Shown here piece by piece: positions 1-6,863 of a DNA stretch of 7,243 nt. The notes under the pieces are model-generated. The model searched no databases, had not been told where the DNA came from, and worked only from the letters and a program-made list of their open reading frames with translations. A program made the position numbers and the translations under genes. This DNA comes from Thiomonas sp. (GTDB lineage: Bacteria > Pseudomonadota > Gammaproteobacteria > Burkholderiales > Burkholderiaceae_C): contig JAQTVS010000134.1 in NCBI GenBank assembly GCA_028706735.1, positions 1 through 7,243 of the forward strand. The letters run 5' to 3'. The first letter of the stretch is position 1; every line of letters starts with the position of its first letter.

Positions 1-1080
1 CACAACACCGCCTTGCTCGCGGAAAAAATGGCCGAGCGCCATGCCGAATCCGGCGAACACTACATCACCCGAGACCGCCGCGAATACCGCGCCATGCTTT
101 GGGCGGCCATGGGCGGCGGGCTCATCATGGGCTTCACCACCTGGGTGAAGATCGGCATTCTCGGACTGAAGACCGCGCTGTTCTGGACCGGACTGCTCGC
201 CGGACTGAACTACGCGGCGAGCTTTGTGATCGTGCAATTGCTGCACTGGACCATCGCCACCAAGCAGCCCGCCATGACCGCCCCGGCCCTGGCCGACAGA
301 TTGGGTGAGCTGTCCAAGCCCGGCGGGGTGGAGCATTTTGTTGACGAAGTGGCCAATCTCACCCGCTCGCAATCTGCCGGGGTGTTCGGCAACGTCTTGC
401 TGGTCATGCCGGTGGCGCTGCTGCTCGGCCTGGGCGGGCTGGCGTGGTTCGGCCCACAGTTTCTGCCTGTGCCCAAGGCCGAACATGAGCTGCATTCGCT
501 GTCGCTGCTCGGCCCCACCCCGCTGTTTGCCGCGTTCACCGGCGTGCTGCTGTTTTTGTCGAGCGTGATGGCGGGCTGGGCGGAAAACGCCTTCGTGCTG
601 CACCGCCTGGATAGCGCCATCACCTGGAACCCGCGCATCCGCCGCCGTCTTGGGCCCAAGCGGGCGGCGCGCTGGGCCGCCTGGTGGCGGCGCAATGTGG
701 GCGTGATGGCGGGCAATGTCTCGCTCGGCTTGCTGCTCGGCCTGACACCCGAGTTTTTCCGCATTTTCGGCATCGACCTTCAGGTGCGACACGTCACCCT
801 GTCCTCCGGACTGTTCGGTGCAGCCTGCGCCAGCCTGGGGCCTGCGGTGGTCAATGACCCGGCATTTTGGTGGGCGCTGGCCGGCATTGCGGTCAACGGC
901 GTGCTCAACGTCGGGGTGAGCTTTTATCTGGCTTACCGCCTTGCGCTGCGGGCGCGCGGCATTCATGTGAAAGAGCGCCGCGCCATTTACGCCAGCATTG
1001 CCCGGCGTCTGTGGCGCAGGCCCTGGACTTTCATTCTCCCGCCGCGACACGCGGCGTCCAGCGCACACGAATCCGCATGA
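1..1080 (+). CDS. Gcr-family 'site-specific recombinase' membrane protein, 3' part (5' end outside window)
   Basis: The frame is open from the first base (His-Asn-Thr-Ala...) to a TGA at 1078, so this is the last 359 residues of a longer protein; full-length relatives are, from memory, roughly 650-700 residues. The opening part, with EKMAERHAESGEHY followed by TRDRREYR, and the NYAASFV...LHWTIATKQPAMTAPALA stretch (about residues 66-100) are hallmarks of the family annotated 'site-specific recombinase' (Gcr). About seven hydrophobic segments are visible, near residues 30-50, 57-80, 130-152, 172-195, 233-255, 265-285 and 288-315, and the C-terminal tail is basic. The protein therefore sits in the inner membrane. 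No tyrosine- or serine-recombinase catalytic motif is visible, so the family name is probably misleading and the true role is unknown. The stop overlaps the mltA start (ATGA), suggesting an operon with translational coupling. Family call is good; function is not known. Confidence 0.82.
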   Translation, partial: HNTALLAEKMAERHAESGEHYITRDRREYRAMLWAAMGGGLIMGFTTWVKIGILGLKTALFWTGLLAGLNYAASFVIVQLLHWTIATKQPAMTAPALADRLGELSKPGGVEHFVDEVANLTRSQSAGVFGNVLLVMPVALLLGLGGLAWFGPQFLPVPKAEHELHSLSLLGPTPLFAAFTGVLLFLSSVMAGWAENAFVLHRLDSAITWNPRIRRRLGPKRAARWAAWWRRNVGVMAGNVSLGLLLGLTPEFFRIFGIDLQVRHVTLSSGLFGAACASLGPAVVNDPAFWWALAGIAVNGVLNVGVSFYLAYRLALRARGIHVKERRAIYASIARRLWRRPWTFILPPRHAASSAHESA

Positions 1081-2327
1081 GCGTCTTGCCGCACCGACCG
1101 GGGCTGTTGCGACACCCCCGTGCCGTCCTGCTCGGCGTGCTGGGGCTGATGCTGGCCTCCTGCGCCACGCCGCCCTCCCCGCCGCCCGCAAACATCACGT
1201 CGAGTCCCGCAGAGATGGCGCCTTGGCCGGCCACGCCGCCAGGCACGGCCACCACGCTCACCGGGCCCGGCGTGAAGCTGCTTCCCGCCCGATGGGCTGA
1301 CTTGCCCGGCTGGACGCAGGACGACTTCGCCGGCGTCTGGCAAGCCTTCCGGCGCGATTGCGGCGCGCGGCTTCCCGCTGCGCTGGCGGCGGTCTGCGCA
1401 CGCGCAGCGGCTGTGCCCGCGGGAGACACGCAGGCGCAGCGGGCGTTCATCGAGGTGCAGTTCGCGCCGTGGCAGGTCACCCCAGCCAGCGGCAAGGACA
1501 ACGGCGGCCTGATCACCGGGTATTACGCGCCGGTGCTGCACGGCGCACTCACCCGCGCCTGGCCTTATGTCGTGCCGGTGTGGGGCCTGCCTGCCGATCT
1601 GGCGCCGCGTGCGCCAGGGGCGGACGGCATCACCGGCGGGCGGGTGGCCTGGGTGGACGGCCAGCAGCGCGTGCTGCCTTTCTGGAGCCGGGCGCAGATC
1701 CAGTCCGACCCGGCAGTGCAGGCCCGGCTTGACCGCAACACCGTGGTCTGGCTGGACAGCGCCGTGGACGCGCTGTTTCTGCAAGTGCAGGGTTCCGGCC
1801 TGGTGCGCCTGCCTGATGGCCAGACCCTGCGGCTGAGCTATGCCGGCACCAATGGCTGGCCCTACAAATCGGTGGGGCGCTGGCTGCTCGACACGGACCG
1901 GGTGCAGGGCACGGTCACCATGTCCACCATCCGCGCCTGGGCGCAGATGCACCCGGACGAGGTTCCCGAAATGCTGGCCGCCAATCCGCGCGTGGTGTTC
2001 TTCAGCGCCGCGCTCGACACACAGCCCCAACGCGGACCAACCGGCGCGCTGGGCGTGCCACTCACCGCGATGCGCAGCATTGCGGTGGACAAGCGCGCCA
2101 TTGCACTCGGCCTGCCGGTGTGGCTGTCCACCTCGCAGCCCTATGACGGCAAGACGTCCGCACCGCAGGCGCTCAACCGCCTGGTCTTCGCGCAGGATGT
2201 GGGCTCGGCCATCACCGGCGCGGTGCGCGCCGATCTGTTCACCGGCACAGGCGAGGCGGCAGGAGAACTTGCCGGGCGCATGCAGTGGCCGGGCAAGATG
2301 TGGGTGTTGCTGCCAGTCAATCCCTGA
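1077..2327 (+). CDS. mltA: Membrane-bound lytic murein transglycosylase A (lipoprotein)
   Basis: 416 residues. MltA cleaves the MurNAc-GlcNAc bond of peptidoglycan with formation of a 1,6-anhydro ring, acting from the periplasmic face of the outer membrane. The start at 1077 is chosen because it gives a lipoprotein signal: basic n-region, hydrophobic core, then lipobox L-A-S-C with the acylated Cys at residue 29 followed by a Pro-rich linker. Family motifs are present: ITGYYAP at 146-152, QVQGSG at 236-241, and the YAGTNGWPYKSVGRWL segment. A C-terminal 3D domain carries aspartates at D338 (AVDK), D374 (QDVGSA) and D386 (RADLF). By homology to E. coli MltA, D374 is the likeliest catalytic acid, but I could not align it. 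The length is slightly above E. coli MltA (365 residues). The gene overlaps the upstream Gcr gene by 4 nt and probably depends on its transcription and translation. Larger in-frame starts (for example 867) lie inside the Gcr gene and are rejected. Confidence 0.95.
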   Translation: MSVLPHRPGLLRHPRAVLLGVLGLMLASCATPPSPPPANITSSPAEMAPWPATPPGTATTLTGPGVKLLPARWADLPGWTQDDFAGVWQAFRRDCGARLPAALAAVCARAAAVPAGDTQAQRAFIEVQFAPWQVTPASGKDNGGLITGYYAPVLHGALTRAWPYVVPVWGLPADLAPRAPGADGITGGRVAWVDGQQRVLPFWSRAQIQSDPAVQARLDRNTVVWLDSAVDALFLQVQGSGLVRLPDGQTLRLSYAGTNGWPYKSVGRWLLDTDRVQGTVTMSTIRAWAQMHPDEVPEMLAANPRVVFFSAALDTQPQRGPTGALGVPLTAMRSIAVDKRAIALGLPVWLSTSQPYDGKTSAPQALNRLVFAQDVGSAITGAVRADLFTGTGEAAGELAGRMQWPGKMWVLLPVNP

Positions 2328-2380
2328 ACTGCCGTGAAGCGGGCAGTTTGCGCACCGCGGTGGCGCGCCCGCGCGCACCG
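2327..2380 (+). terminator. Two hairpins behind mltA, possible weak terminator
   Basis: A 7-bp perfect stem pairs AACTGCC (2327-2333, starting in the mltA stop codon) with GGCAGTT (2342-2348) around an 8-nt loop, and is followed by only three T. A second, stronger hairpin pairs CGGTG-CGCG (2358-2367, one bulged G) with CGCG-CACCG (2372-2380). Neither has a proper U-tract, so intrinsic termination is uncertain; they may instead protect the 3' end or act with Rho. Confidence 0.35.
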
Positions 2381-2423
2381 TTCTATGGTGAAGCCTTGCT
2401 CAACAACACAGGAGGACGTCCTC

Positions 2424-2660
2424 ATGACACTCGACCCGCACGATCTGACCCATGACTTCCCGGCGCAGGCTGACAAGATTCACGCGCTGAAATCCGGCAA
2501 TGGCCATTTCCAAAAATTGGCGCAGCGCTATGAAGAGATCAACAAGGACGTGATGCAAATCGAGGAGGGCGTGCGCGCCGCCGACGATGCGCACCTGGAA
2601 AGCCTGAAAAAAGAACGGCTGCTCCTCAAGGACCAACTCGCCGCCCTGCTGGCGGCTTGA
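2424..2660 (+). CDS. YdcH-like DUF465 small protein
   Basis: 78 residues. The start at 2424 is supported by a strong Shine-Dalgarno AGGAGG at 2410-2415, 8 nt upstream; the longer in-frame start at 2334 would translate the hairpin region and is rejected. The pattern H-x-L-x-x-(D/E)-FP near the N-terminus (residues 6-13), then F-x-x-L-x-x-x-Y-x-E-I-N in the middle, and a C-terminal LKKERLLLKDQLAALL helix is that of the DUF465/YdcH family (E. coli YdcH is 74 residues). The whole protein is predicted helical with heptad-like leucines, so a short coiled-coil hairpin is likely. It has no signal peptide or membrane segment and should be cytoplasmic. The molecular function of the family is not established. 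The gene has its own ribosome site and lies about 96 bp past mltA; it converges on the DUF808 gene 20 bp away. Confidence 0.88.
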   Translation: MTLDPHDLTHDFPAQADKIHALKSGNGHFQKLAQRYEEINKDVMQIEEGVRAADDAHLESLKKERLLLKDQLAALLAA

Positions 2661-2668
2661 GTCTTGGC

Positions 2669-2694
2669 GCGCGGCGCGCGTCAATGCGCCGCGC
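2669..2694. terminator. GC-rich hairpin between convergent genes
   Basis: GCGCGGCGC (2669-2677) pairs perfectly with GCGCCGCGC (2686-2694) around an 8-nt loop. It lies just after the YdcH-like stop and overlaps the last codons of the DUF808 gene on the other strand. The position suits a bidirectional transcription barrier, but neither strand has a T-tract, so intrinsic termination is only a possibility. Confidence 0.35.
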
Positions 2695-3598
2695 TGCGCC
2701 GAAACAGCGTCTGCCCCAGCATCCACACCCCCAGAACCGCGATGCCGGTGAGAATGCCCACCACCGCGTCGAACAGCAGCGGGCTGAGCCAGCCCAGCGC
2801 CGGGCCGACGTTGTGCGCGAGCGCTTCGCTCGCGTGGTGCAGCGCGGGCCAGCCGTGGCTGATGATGCCGCCGCCCACCAGAAACATGGCCGCCGTTCCC
2901 ACTACGCTCAAACCCTTCATCAGCCAGGGCGCCGAGGCCAGAATGCCACGCCCCAGCGCCCGCGCCGCAGCCGATGCCCGACGGCTGAGGTAGAGCCCGG
3001 CGTCATCGAGTTTGACGATGCCGGCCACCAGGCCGTAGACCCCGATGGTCATGAGGATCGAAATGCCCACGAGCACGGCCACCTGTGTGGTGAAGCTGGC
3101 GCCGACCACCGCCCCGAGGGTGATGGCGATGATTTCCGCCGACAATACAAAGTCCGTGCGCACGGCCCCTTTCACCTTGTCCCGTTCCAGCGCCAGCAAA
3201 TCCACCTTGGGGTCGGCCAGGGCGCGGGTGAGTTCGGCGTGATGCGCGTCTTCTTCATCCCTGCTGTGAAACCACTTGTGCGCCAGTTTTTCCACGCCCT
3301 CGAAGCACAGATACGCCCCGCCCGCCATCAGCAGCGGAGTGATTGCCCAGGATGCAAACGCGCTGATGGCCAGGGCCAGCGGCACCAGAATCGATTTGTT
3401 GATGAACGACCCCTTGGCGACGGCCCAGACCACCGGAATTTCCCGGTTGCTCTCCACGCCAGTGACCTGTTGCGCGTTGAGCGCCAGATCGTCGCCCAGC
3501 ACGCCTGCGGTTTTTTTCGCGGAGATCTTGGTGAGCACCGCAACATCGTCGAGCACGGTGGTGATGTCATCGAGCAGGGCAAGCAAACTGGTGGCCAT
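2681..3598 (-). CDS. DUF808 / YedI-family inner-membrane protein
   Basis: 305 residues. The start at 3598 matches the family's usual N-terminus (LLALLDDI...[10 protein letters not shown], then [14 protein letters not shown]) and has AAAAGG (3612-3607) 8 nt upstream; the in-frame ATG 39 nt further up has no ribosome site. After a soluble N-terminal part with the conserved [14 protein letters not shown] segment (about 33-46), hydrophobic segments occur around residues 75-100, 158-200, 228-255 and 265-295. The sequence [11 protein letters not shown], characteristic of the family, follows the first membrane region, with an acidic and His-rich loop (SRDEEDAHH) after it. E. coli YedI is the best known relative and has no established function; roles in transport have been suggested only by topology. 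The gene is transcribed alone, convergent to the DUF465 gene and divergent from the TSUP transporter. Confidence 0.88.
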   Translation of the reverse strand: MATSLLALLDDITTVLDDVAVLTKISAKKTAGVLGDDLALNAQQVTGVESNREIPVVWAVAKGSFINKSILVPLALAISAFASWAITPLLMAGGAYLCFEGVEKLAHKWFHSRDEEDAHHAELTRALADPKVDLLALERDKVKGAVRTDFVLSAEIIAITLGAVVGASFTTQVAVLVGISILMTIGVYGLVAGIVKLDDAGLYLSRRASAAARALGRGILASAPWLMKGLSVVGTAAMFLVGGGIISHGWPALHHASEALAHNVGPALGWLSPLLFDAVVGILTGIAVLGVWMLGQTLFRRSAAH

Positions 3599-3654
3599 TG
3601 GAAAAACCTTTTCGAGCAACAAATTGAAAGACTGCATTGGACTACATATGCCCG

Positions 3655-3669
3655 GGCGCGCTTCGCGCC
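3655..3669. repeat. Short inverted repeat in the divergent intergenic region
   Basis: GGCGCG (3655-3660) and CGCGCC (3664-3669) form a perfect 6-bp stem with a CTT loop. It sits in the 112-bp gap (3599-3710) between the divergent DUF808 and TSUP genes, where promoters for both must lie; I could not identify convincing -35/-10 pairs there. It may be a transcript hairpin in the TSUP 5' leader or simply a product of GC-rich composition. Confidence 0.35.
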
Positions 3670-3710
3670 TGCGGGCCGCGCGCAACGTTGCCTGCGCTTG
3701 ATTTCTTCGC

Positions 3711-4475
3711 ATGCTTCTCATGACTGACGATCTATTGACCTCCGCCCTTGTCATTGCCGCAGCGTTCTTTGGCGCTGCGCTCAACGCGGCTGCTGGAGGC
3801 GGCAGCTTCCTCACCCTGCCCGCGCTGATTTACGCCGGTGTTCCTCCCGTCGCGGCCAACGCCACCGGCGCCACGGCGCTGCTGCCCGGCTATCTGGCCA
3901 GCACCTGGGGATTCCGCGAGGATCTGGGCCGGCCGCGGGCGATGGGAATGGCCGCTTTGATGCTCGTCTGCCTCGTCGGCGGCGGCATCGGCGCGGGGTT
4001 GTTGATCGCCACCAGCAATCATGCGTTCCGCACGCTGGTGCCCTGGCTGCTGCTGTTCGCCACGGCGCTGTTCGCCTTTGGCCCGGCGTTGCTGCGCCTC
4101 ATCGGGCGGCATCCAGAAGAGCATGCCTCGGGCCTGCAAGCGATGACCGGGCTGTTCGCCGTCAGCGTATACGGCGGCTATTTCAATGGCGGCCTTGGCG
4201 TGCTGCTGCTGGCGCTTCTCACCTTGATCGGCGAGGTCAACCTCAACCGCATGAACGCGCTCAAAAATGCCATTTCCGCCGTGCTCACGCTGTTTGCCGT
4301 CGGGATTTACGCAGCAGCAGGCACAGTGCGCTGGGGCTGGGCGGCCCTCATGCTGCCCGCGGTGCTGCTGGGCGGCTACGTCGGCGCACGCCTGGCGCGC
4401 CGCATTCCGCGCGAGGTCATGCGCTGGAGCATCGTGGGCATCGGCCTGGTGATGAGCGCGCTGTTCTTTCGCTGA
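3711..4475 (+). CDS. TSUP (TauE/SafE) family sulfite/anion exporter-type permease
   Basis: 254 residues, all hydrophobic, with about eight predicted membrane segments. TauE/SafE (TSUP) proteins are inner-membrane permeases linked to sulfite, sulfoacetate, taurine-derived or other small anions. The fold has two inverted halves; each half shows its motif here: [15 protein letters not shown] near residues 25-39 with the following [14 protein letters not shown], and in the second half [16 protein letters not shown] (about 155-170) with the N-R-M-N-ALKN signature. The length is typical. The actual substrate cannot be read from the sequence; no sulfur-metabolism neighbour is in the window. The start could be 3711 or the second ATG at 3720; neither has a clear Shine-Dalgarno. 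The gene is divergent from DUF808 and converges on the small membrane protein gene 42 bp downstream. Confidence 0.9.
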   Translation: MLLMTDDLLTSALVIAAAFFGAALNAAAGGGSFLTLPALIYAGVPPVAANATGATALLPGYLASTWGFREDLGRPRAMGMAALMLVCLVGGGIGAGLLIATSNHAFRTLVPWLLLFATALFAFGPALLRLIGRHPEEHASGLQAMTGLFAVSVYGGYFNGGLGVLLLALLTLIGEVNLNRMNALKNAISAVLTLFAVGIYAAAGTVRWGWAALMLPAVLLGGYVGARLARRIPREVMRWSIVGIGLVMSALFFR

Positions 4476-4517
4476 CCGCGGCAGGCCGCATCAAGGCCAA
4501 GGCTCGGGCGCCGGCAG

Positions 4518-4700
4518 TCACTTGCCGCCGTCCTTCACAATCAGGTACACACCCACGGCCACCAGCCCCATCCAGAGCGCAACCGCGCCCGTGCCCAGCC
4601 ATTGCGCAGCCTGATCGAGAAACAGCAGAAACAGCGCGGCCAGCGCCAGCACGCCATTGCCGAACCAGAAGCGCGGCCCATGTTTTGGTTCTTGATGCAT
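4518..4700 (-). CDS. Small two-helix membrane protein, unknown function
   Basis: 60 residues if started at 4700, where GGAG lies 6 nt upstream on the minus strand; an ATG 24 nt further upstream lacks such a site. After a short basic/polar head (HQEPKHGPRFWFGN) come two hydrophobic helices, about residues 15-36 and 40-57, and a charged KDGGK tail. This topology suggests an inner-membrane hairpin with both ends on the same side. I do not recognise the family, but codon use is GC3-rich like the neighbours, the ribosome site is good, and the frame has clean membrane topology, so I think it is real. It is convergent with the TSUP gene and divergent from the CZB gene, with a 203-bp shared upstream region (4701-4903). 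Confidence 0.62.
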   Translation of the reverse strand: MHQEPKHGPRFWFGNGVLALAALFLLFLDQAAQWLGTGAVALWMGLVAVGVYLIVKDGGK

Positions 4701-4903
4701 CTCTCGCTCCACATCACATGACATCGCGCCAGCCTACCGCATCGCGTCACTGCGGCATGTTGGATGCGCCCGACATGCGGCAAGACATGACCGCACGCAA
4801 TGAAAAACATACCGACTCGCCTATCTCAATTGTAAAGTTCCGGTGTGCGCTGATAAACACCTCAGCATGCTCTGTTCTGAAGATGATTGACATGGGAGAC
4901 GGC
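4701..4903. promoter_or_regulatory. Divergent intergenic region for the small membrane gene and the CZB gene
   Basis: This 203-bp gap must carry the promoters of both flanking genes. It becomes locally AT-rich around 4798-4860. A possible but poor promoter for the CZB gene is TTGTAA (4830-4835) with TGATAA (4851-4856), spacer 15 nt, shorter than usual. GCATGT and ACATGC at about 4753 and 4773 form a 6-bp inverted repeat. No operator is recognisable. Confidence 0.3.
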
Positions 4904-5290
4904 ATGGAACTGAATTTTTTCTCCGCGACGAATGCGCACAAAGCGTGGAAAAAACGCTTGCATGACTGCGTCAGCGGCTCCTGCTCCACACTCGATCCCT
5001 CGGTTGTCGCGCTCGACAACCGCTGCGACCTCGGAAAATGGCTCTACAGCATCCGTGAGAGCCGCCCCGCACTGTCCACCGACACGCAAAAGTTGTTCAC
5101 CCGGCTGTTTGAGGAGCATGCCGCGTTCCACCGGGTTGCGGCGGGCGTGGTGCAGCAAGCCTTGGACGACCATCAAAAAGAAGCGCTGCAGCAATTGCAG
5201 GGCAGCGGCGACTACACCCGCATTTCGAATCAAGTCATCGGCACGCTGGGAGAGCTTTACCTCAAGCGCAAGGAATTCGGCATGCAGTGA
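4904..5290 (+). CDS. Stand-alone CZB (chemoreceptor zinc-binding) domain protein
   Basis: 128 residues. The start at 4904 has GGGAG (4894-4898) 5 nt upstream; in-frame ATGs at 4883 and 4892 are alternatives. The protein is a single CZB domain: H12 in the AHKAWKKRL helix, C41 in CDLGKWLY, and H72/H76 in EEHAAFHRVA give the family's 3-His/1-Cys zinc site, which in studied members binds zinc tightly and can respond to zinc or to hypochlorite through the Cys. CZB domains are usually attached to chemoreceptors or to diguanylate cyclases (such as E. coli DgcZ); here nothing else is encoded, with no membrane segment, no signalling domain and no signal peptide. It is presumably cytoplasmic and may sense zinc or oxidants and act on a partner encoded elsewhere. 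No chemotaxis or c-di-GMP gene is in the window. Domain call is strong; role is inference. Confidence 0.88.
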   Translation: MELNFFSATNAHKAWKKRLHDCVSGSCSTLDPSVVALDNRCDLGKWLYSIRESRPALSTDTQKLFTRLFEEHAAFHRVAAGVVQQALDDHQKEALQQLQGSGDYTRISNQVIGTLGELYLKRKEFGMQ

Positions 5291-5476
5291 GTTTGCCCGG
5301 GCGCAGCGGCCGGGGAGCGGCGGTTTTCAGAGACAGCAAATCGTCCACGCCGCTTTGTCGCTTTGTCTTTGCGCAGTTCTTCTCTTGCAGACTCCGCCCG
5401 GCAAACCCGAGCACGAGCGGGCCTCCAAGCCGCGACAGTCGGCCATCGCAGAGCGCGGTTTGCGACAATGCCGTCC

Positions 5477-6568
5477 ATGACCGCACTTGCCAACGACACT
5501 TTCCTGCGCGCCCTGCGCCGCCAGCCCACCGACTACACCCCCCTTTGGCTGATGCGCCAGGCGGGGCGCTACCTGCCGGAATACAACGCGACGCGCGCGC
5601 GCGCCGGGAGTTTTCTCGGCCTGGCGCAGAACCCGCACTTCGCCACCGAGGTCACGCTGCAGCCGCTCGACCGCTACGCCCTCGACGCCGCCATCCTGTT
5701 CTCGGACATTCTCACCGTGCCCGACGCCATGGGACTGGGCCTGCGCTTCGAGGCCGGCGAGGGGCCCAAGTTCGACCGCCCGCTGCGCACCGAGGCCGAT
5801 GTGGCCGCGCTGCAAGTGCCCGACATGGACAAGCTGCGCTATGTCTTTGATGCGGTGAGTGAAATTCGCCGCGCCCTGGTGCAGGACGGGCAGCAGCGCG
5901 TCCCGCTGATCGGCTTTTCCGGCAGCCCGTGGACGCTGGCCTGTTATATGGTGGAAGGCGGCGGCAGCGATGACTACCGCACCGTGAAGTCGATGCTGTA
6001 TTCCCGCCCGGACCTGATGCACCGCATCCTGGCGGTCAACGCCGAAGCCGTGGCGCAATACCTTGGCGCGCAGATCGACGCCGGGGCGCAGGCGCTGATG
6101 GTGTTCGACAGTTGGGGCGGCGTGCTCGCCGACGGCGCCTTCCAGGAGTTTTCCCTGGCGTACAGCCAGCGCGTCATCGCCGCGCTCAAGCAGCGCGCTG
6201 ACGCCCGGGACGTGCCGGTGATCCTGTTCACCAAGGGCGGTGGCCAGTGGCTGGAGGCGATGGCCGATACCGGTGCCGACGCGCTCGGCCTGGACTGGAC
6301 GACCAATCTGAGCCAGGCGCGCGCCCGCGTCGGCCAGCGCGTGGCGCTGCAGGGCAACCTCGACCCGAATGTGCTGTTCGCGCCGCCCGCCGCGATTGAA
6401 AAGGAAGTGCAGCGGCTGCTGCACAGCTTTGGCCCGGTGGAACCCGGCGTGGGGCATGTGTTCAACCTGGGACATGGCATTTCGCAATTCACGCCGCCGG
6501 AGCATGTCACGGCGTTGGTGGAGGCGGTTCACACGCACAGCCGCGCCCTGCACCGCATCGGCGGTTAA
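5477..6568 (+). CDS. hemE: Uroporphyrinogen decarboxylase
   Basis: 363 residues (E. coli 354). HemE removes four carboxyl groups from uroporphyrinogen III to give coproporphyrinogen III, a cytosolic step of heme synthesis. Substrate-site residues align closely with E. coli: RQAGR at 27-31, D77 in FSDIL, Y157 in ACYMVEG, S212 in FDSWGG and H333 in NLGHGISQF. The N-terminal NDTFLRAL...[18 protein letters not shown] block is nearly invariant in Burkholderiales. An in-frame ATG 9 nt upstream (5468) is an equally possible start; no clear Shine-Dalgarno precedes either one. The 186-bp gap before it (5291-5476) holds a small CCCGG/CCGGG hairpin right after the CZB stop and a tandem CGCTTTGT pair, but no promoter that I can defend. 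The gene is complete and shows no defects. It is followed, in the same direction, by the origin-like gap and priA. Confidence 0.97.
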   Translation: MTALANDTFLRALRRQPTDYTPLWLMRQAGRYLPEYNATRARAGSFLGLAQNPHFATEVTLQPLDRYALDAAILFSDILTVPDAMGLGLRFEAGEGPKFDRPLRTEADVAALQVPDMDKLRYVFDAVSEIRRALVQDGQQRVPLIGFSGSPWTLACYMVEGGGSDDYRTVKSMLYSRPDLMHRILAVNAEAVAQYLGAQIDAGAQALMVFDSWGGVLADGAFQEFSLAYSQRVIAALKQRADARDVPVILFTKGGGQWLEAMADTGADALGLDWTTNLSQARARVGQRVALQGNLDPNVLFAPPAAIEKEVQRLLHSFGPVEPGVGHVFNLGHGISQFTPPEHVTALVEAVHTHSRALHRIGG

Positions 6569-6588
6569 GGCCGTCGTCCCAGGAAACG

Positions 6589-6634
6589 CCAGGCCGCCTT
6601 CCCGGTTTTCCTGGACTGAACCGAGGCGGCTTGG
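6589..6634 (+). terminator. Long hairpin downstream of hemE
   Basis: CCAGGCCGCCT (6589-6599) pairs with AGGCGGCTTGG (6624-6634), 11 bp with one G-T wobble, and a second 5-bp stem CGGTT/AACCG (6603-6607 / 6619-6623) stacks inside it. It begins 20 nt after the hemE stop, so it probably marks the hemE transcript end. No U-tract follows. A competing 8-bp pairing, CCAGGAAA (6579-6586) with TTTCCTGG (6607-6614), uses the loop of this hairpin. Confidence 0.5.
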
Positions 6635-6652
6635 CATGACAGCGCTGATCGG

Positions 6653-6718
6653 CTCGAACCGCGAAAAATCAGCTTTGTCAAGCTTGACAAATCAGCTTAT
6701 GCACATTTCCGGTTCGAG
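6653..6718. repeat. Nested inverted repeats around an 18-bp palindrome
   Basis: Outer arms CTCGAACCG (6653-6661) and CGGTTCGAG (6710-6718) are perfect 9-bp inverted repeats. Nearly concentric inside them is a perfect 18-bp palindrome, TTTGTCAAGCTTGACAAA (6674-6691). A direct repeat AAATCAGCTT occurs at 6666-6675 and 6689-6698, overlapping the palindrome's edges. The layout is typical of a binding site for a dimeric protein, or of a cruciform or hairpin-forming element. A DnaA-box-like TTATGCACA (6697-6705) lies within the right half. Confidence 0.75.
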
Positions 6719-6750
6719 TGCAGCGCAGCAAGTTGATCACAGACTTGACT

Positions 6751-6820
6751 TGAAATTTCATCGATTAAGTTATTGAAATAATTCAAACTTATTCAAATTT
6801 CACAATTTGGCAAATGATTT
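6751..6820. other. AT-rich segment, candidate DNA unwinding element
   Basis: By my count 15 of 70 bases are G or C (about 21%), in a window that is otherwise strongly GC-rich. It opens with the palindrome TGAAATTTCA (6751-6760), repeats AAATTTCA at 6795-6802, and contains TTGAA/TTCAA inverted arms around 6774-6787 plus two close copies of ATTCAAA (6781 and 6791). It abuts the DnaA-box cluster directly, as an unwinding element would. Confidence 0.55.
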
Positions 6821-6838
6821 TGCACAGGCTTATCCACA
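6818..6838 (+). promoter_or_regulatory. DnaA-box pair 1
   Basis: TTTTGCACA (6818-6826) and TTATCCACA (6830-6838), same orientation, separated by 3 nt. The second is the perfect high-affinity box. The pair borders the AT-rich core. Confidence 0.65.
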
Positions 6839-6863
6839 GGGGGATCGACTTCATGCACTCGAT

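Noticed and set aside
987..2378. Long antisense open frame (463 codons) across mltA
   Set aside because: It lies opposite a well-supported gene in GC-rich DNA, and its product is low-complexity, rich in Arg, His and Gly, with no recognisable domain.
2657..3727. Plus-strand open frame of 356 codons across the DUF808 gene
   Set aside because: The product is rich in His, Arg and Gln with no domain; the minus-strand frame matches a known membrane family with correct topology.
4833..4856. Flagellar sigma-28-like promoter (TAAAGTT ... GCTGATAA) upstream of the CZB gene
   Set aside because: Both halves look right, which would suit a chemotaxis-linked gene, but the spacer after TAAA is 12 nt instead of the usual 15, so recognition is doubtful.
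5351..5366. Tandem CGCTTTGT pair upstream of hemE
   Set aside because: Only two short copies, with no symmetry or known binding motif; too little to call an operator.
5592..5604. 13-nt alternating CG run, possible Z-DNA
   Set aside because: It encodes the conserved TRARAG stretch of HemE with GC-rich codons, so coding constraint explains it.
5327..6637. Long antisense open frame (436 codons) across hemE
   Set aside because: Same reasoning: hemE is beyond doubt and the antisense product shows no family features.
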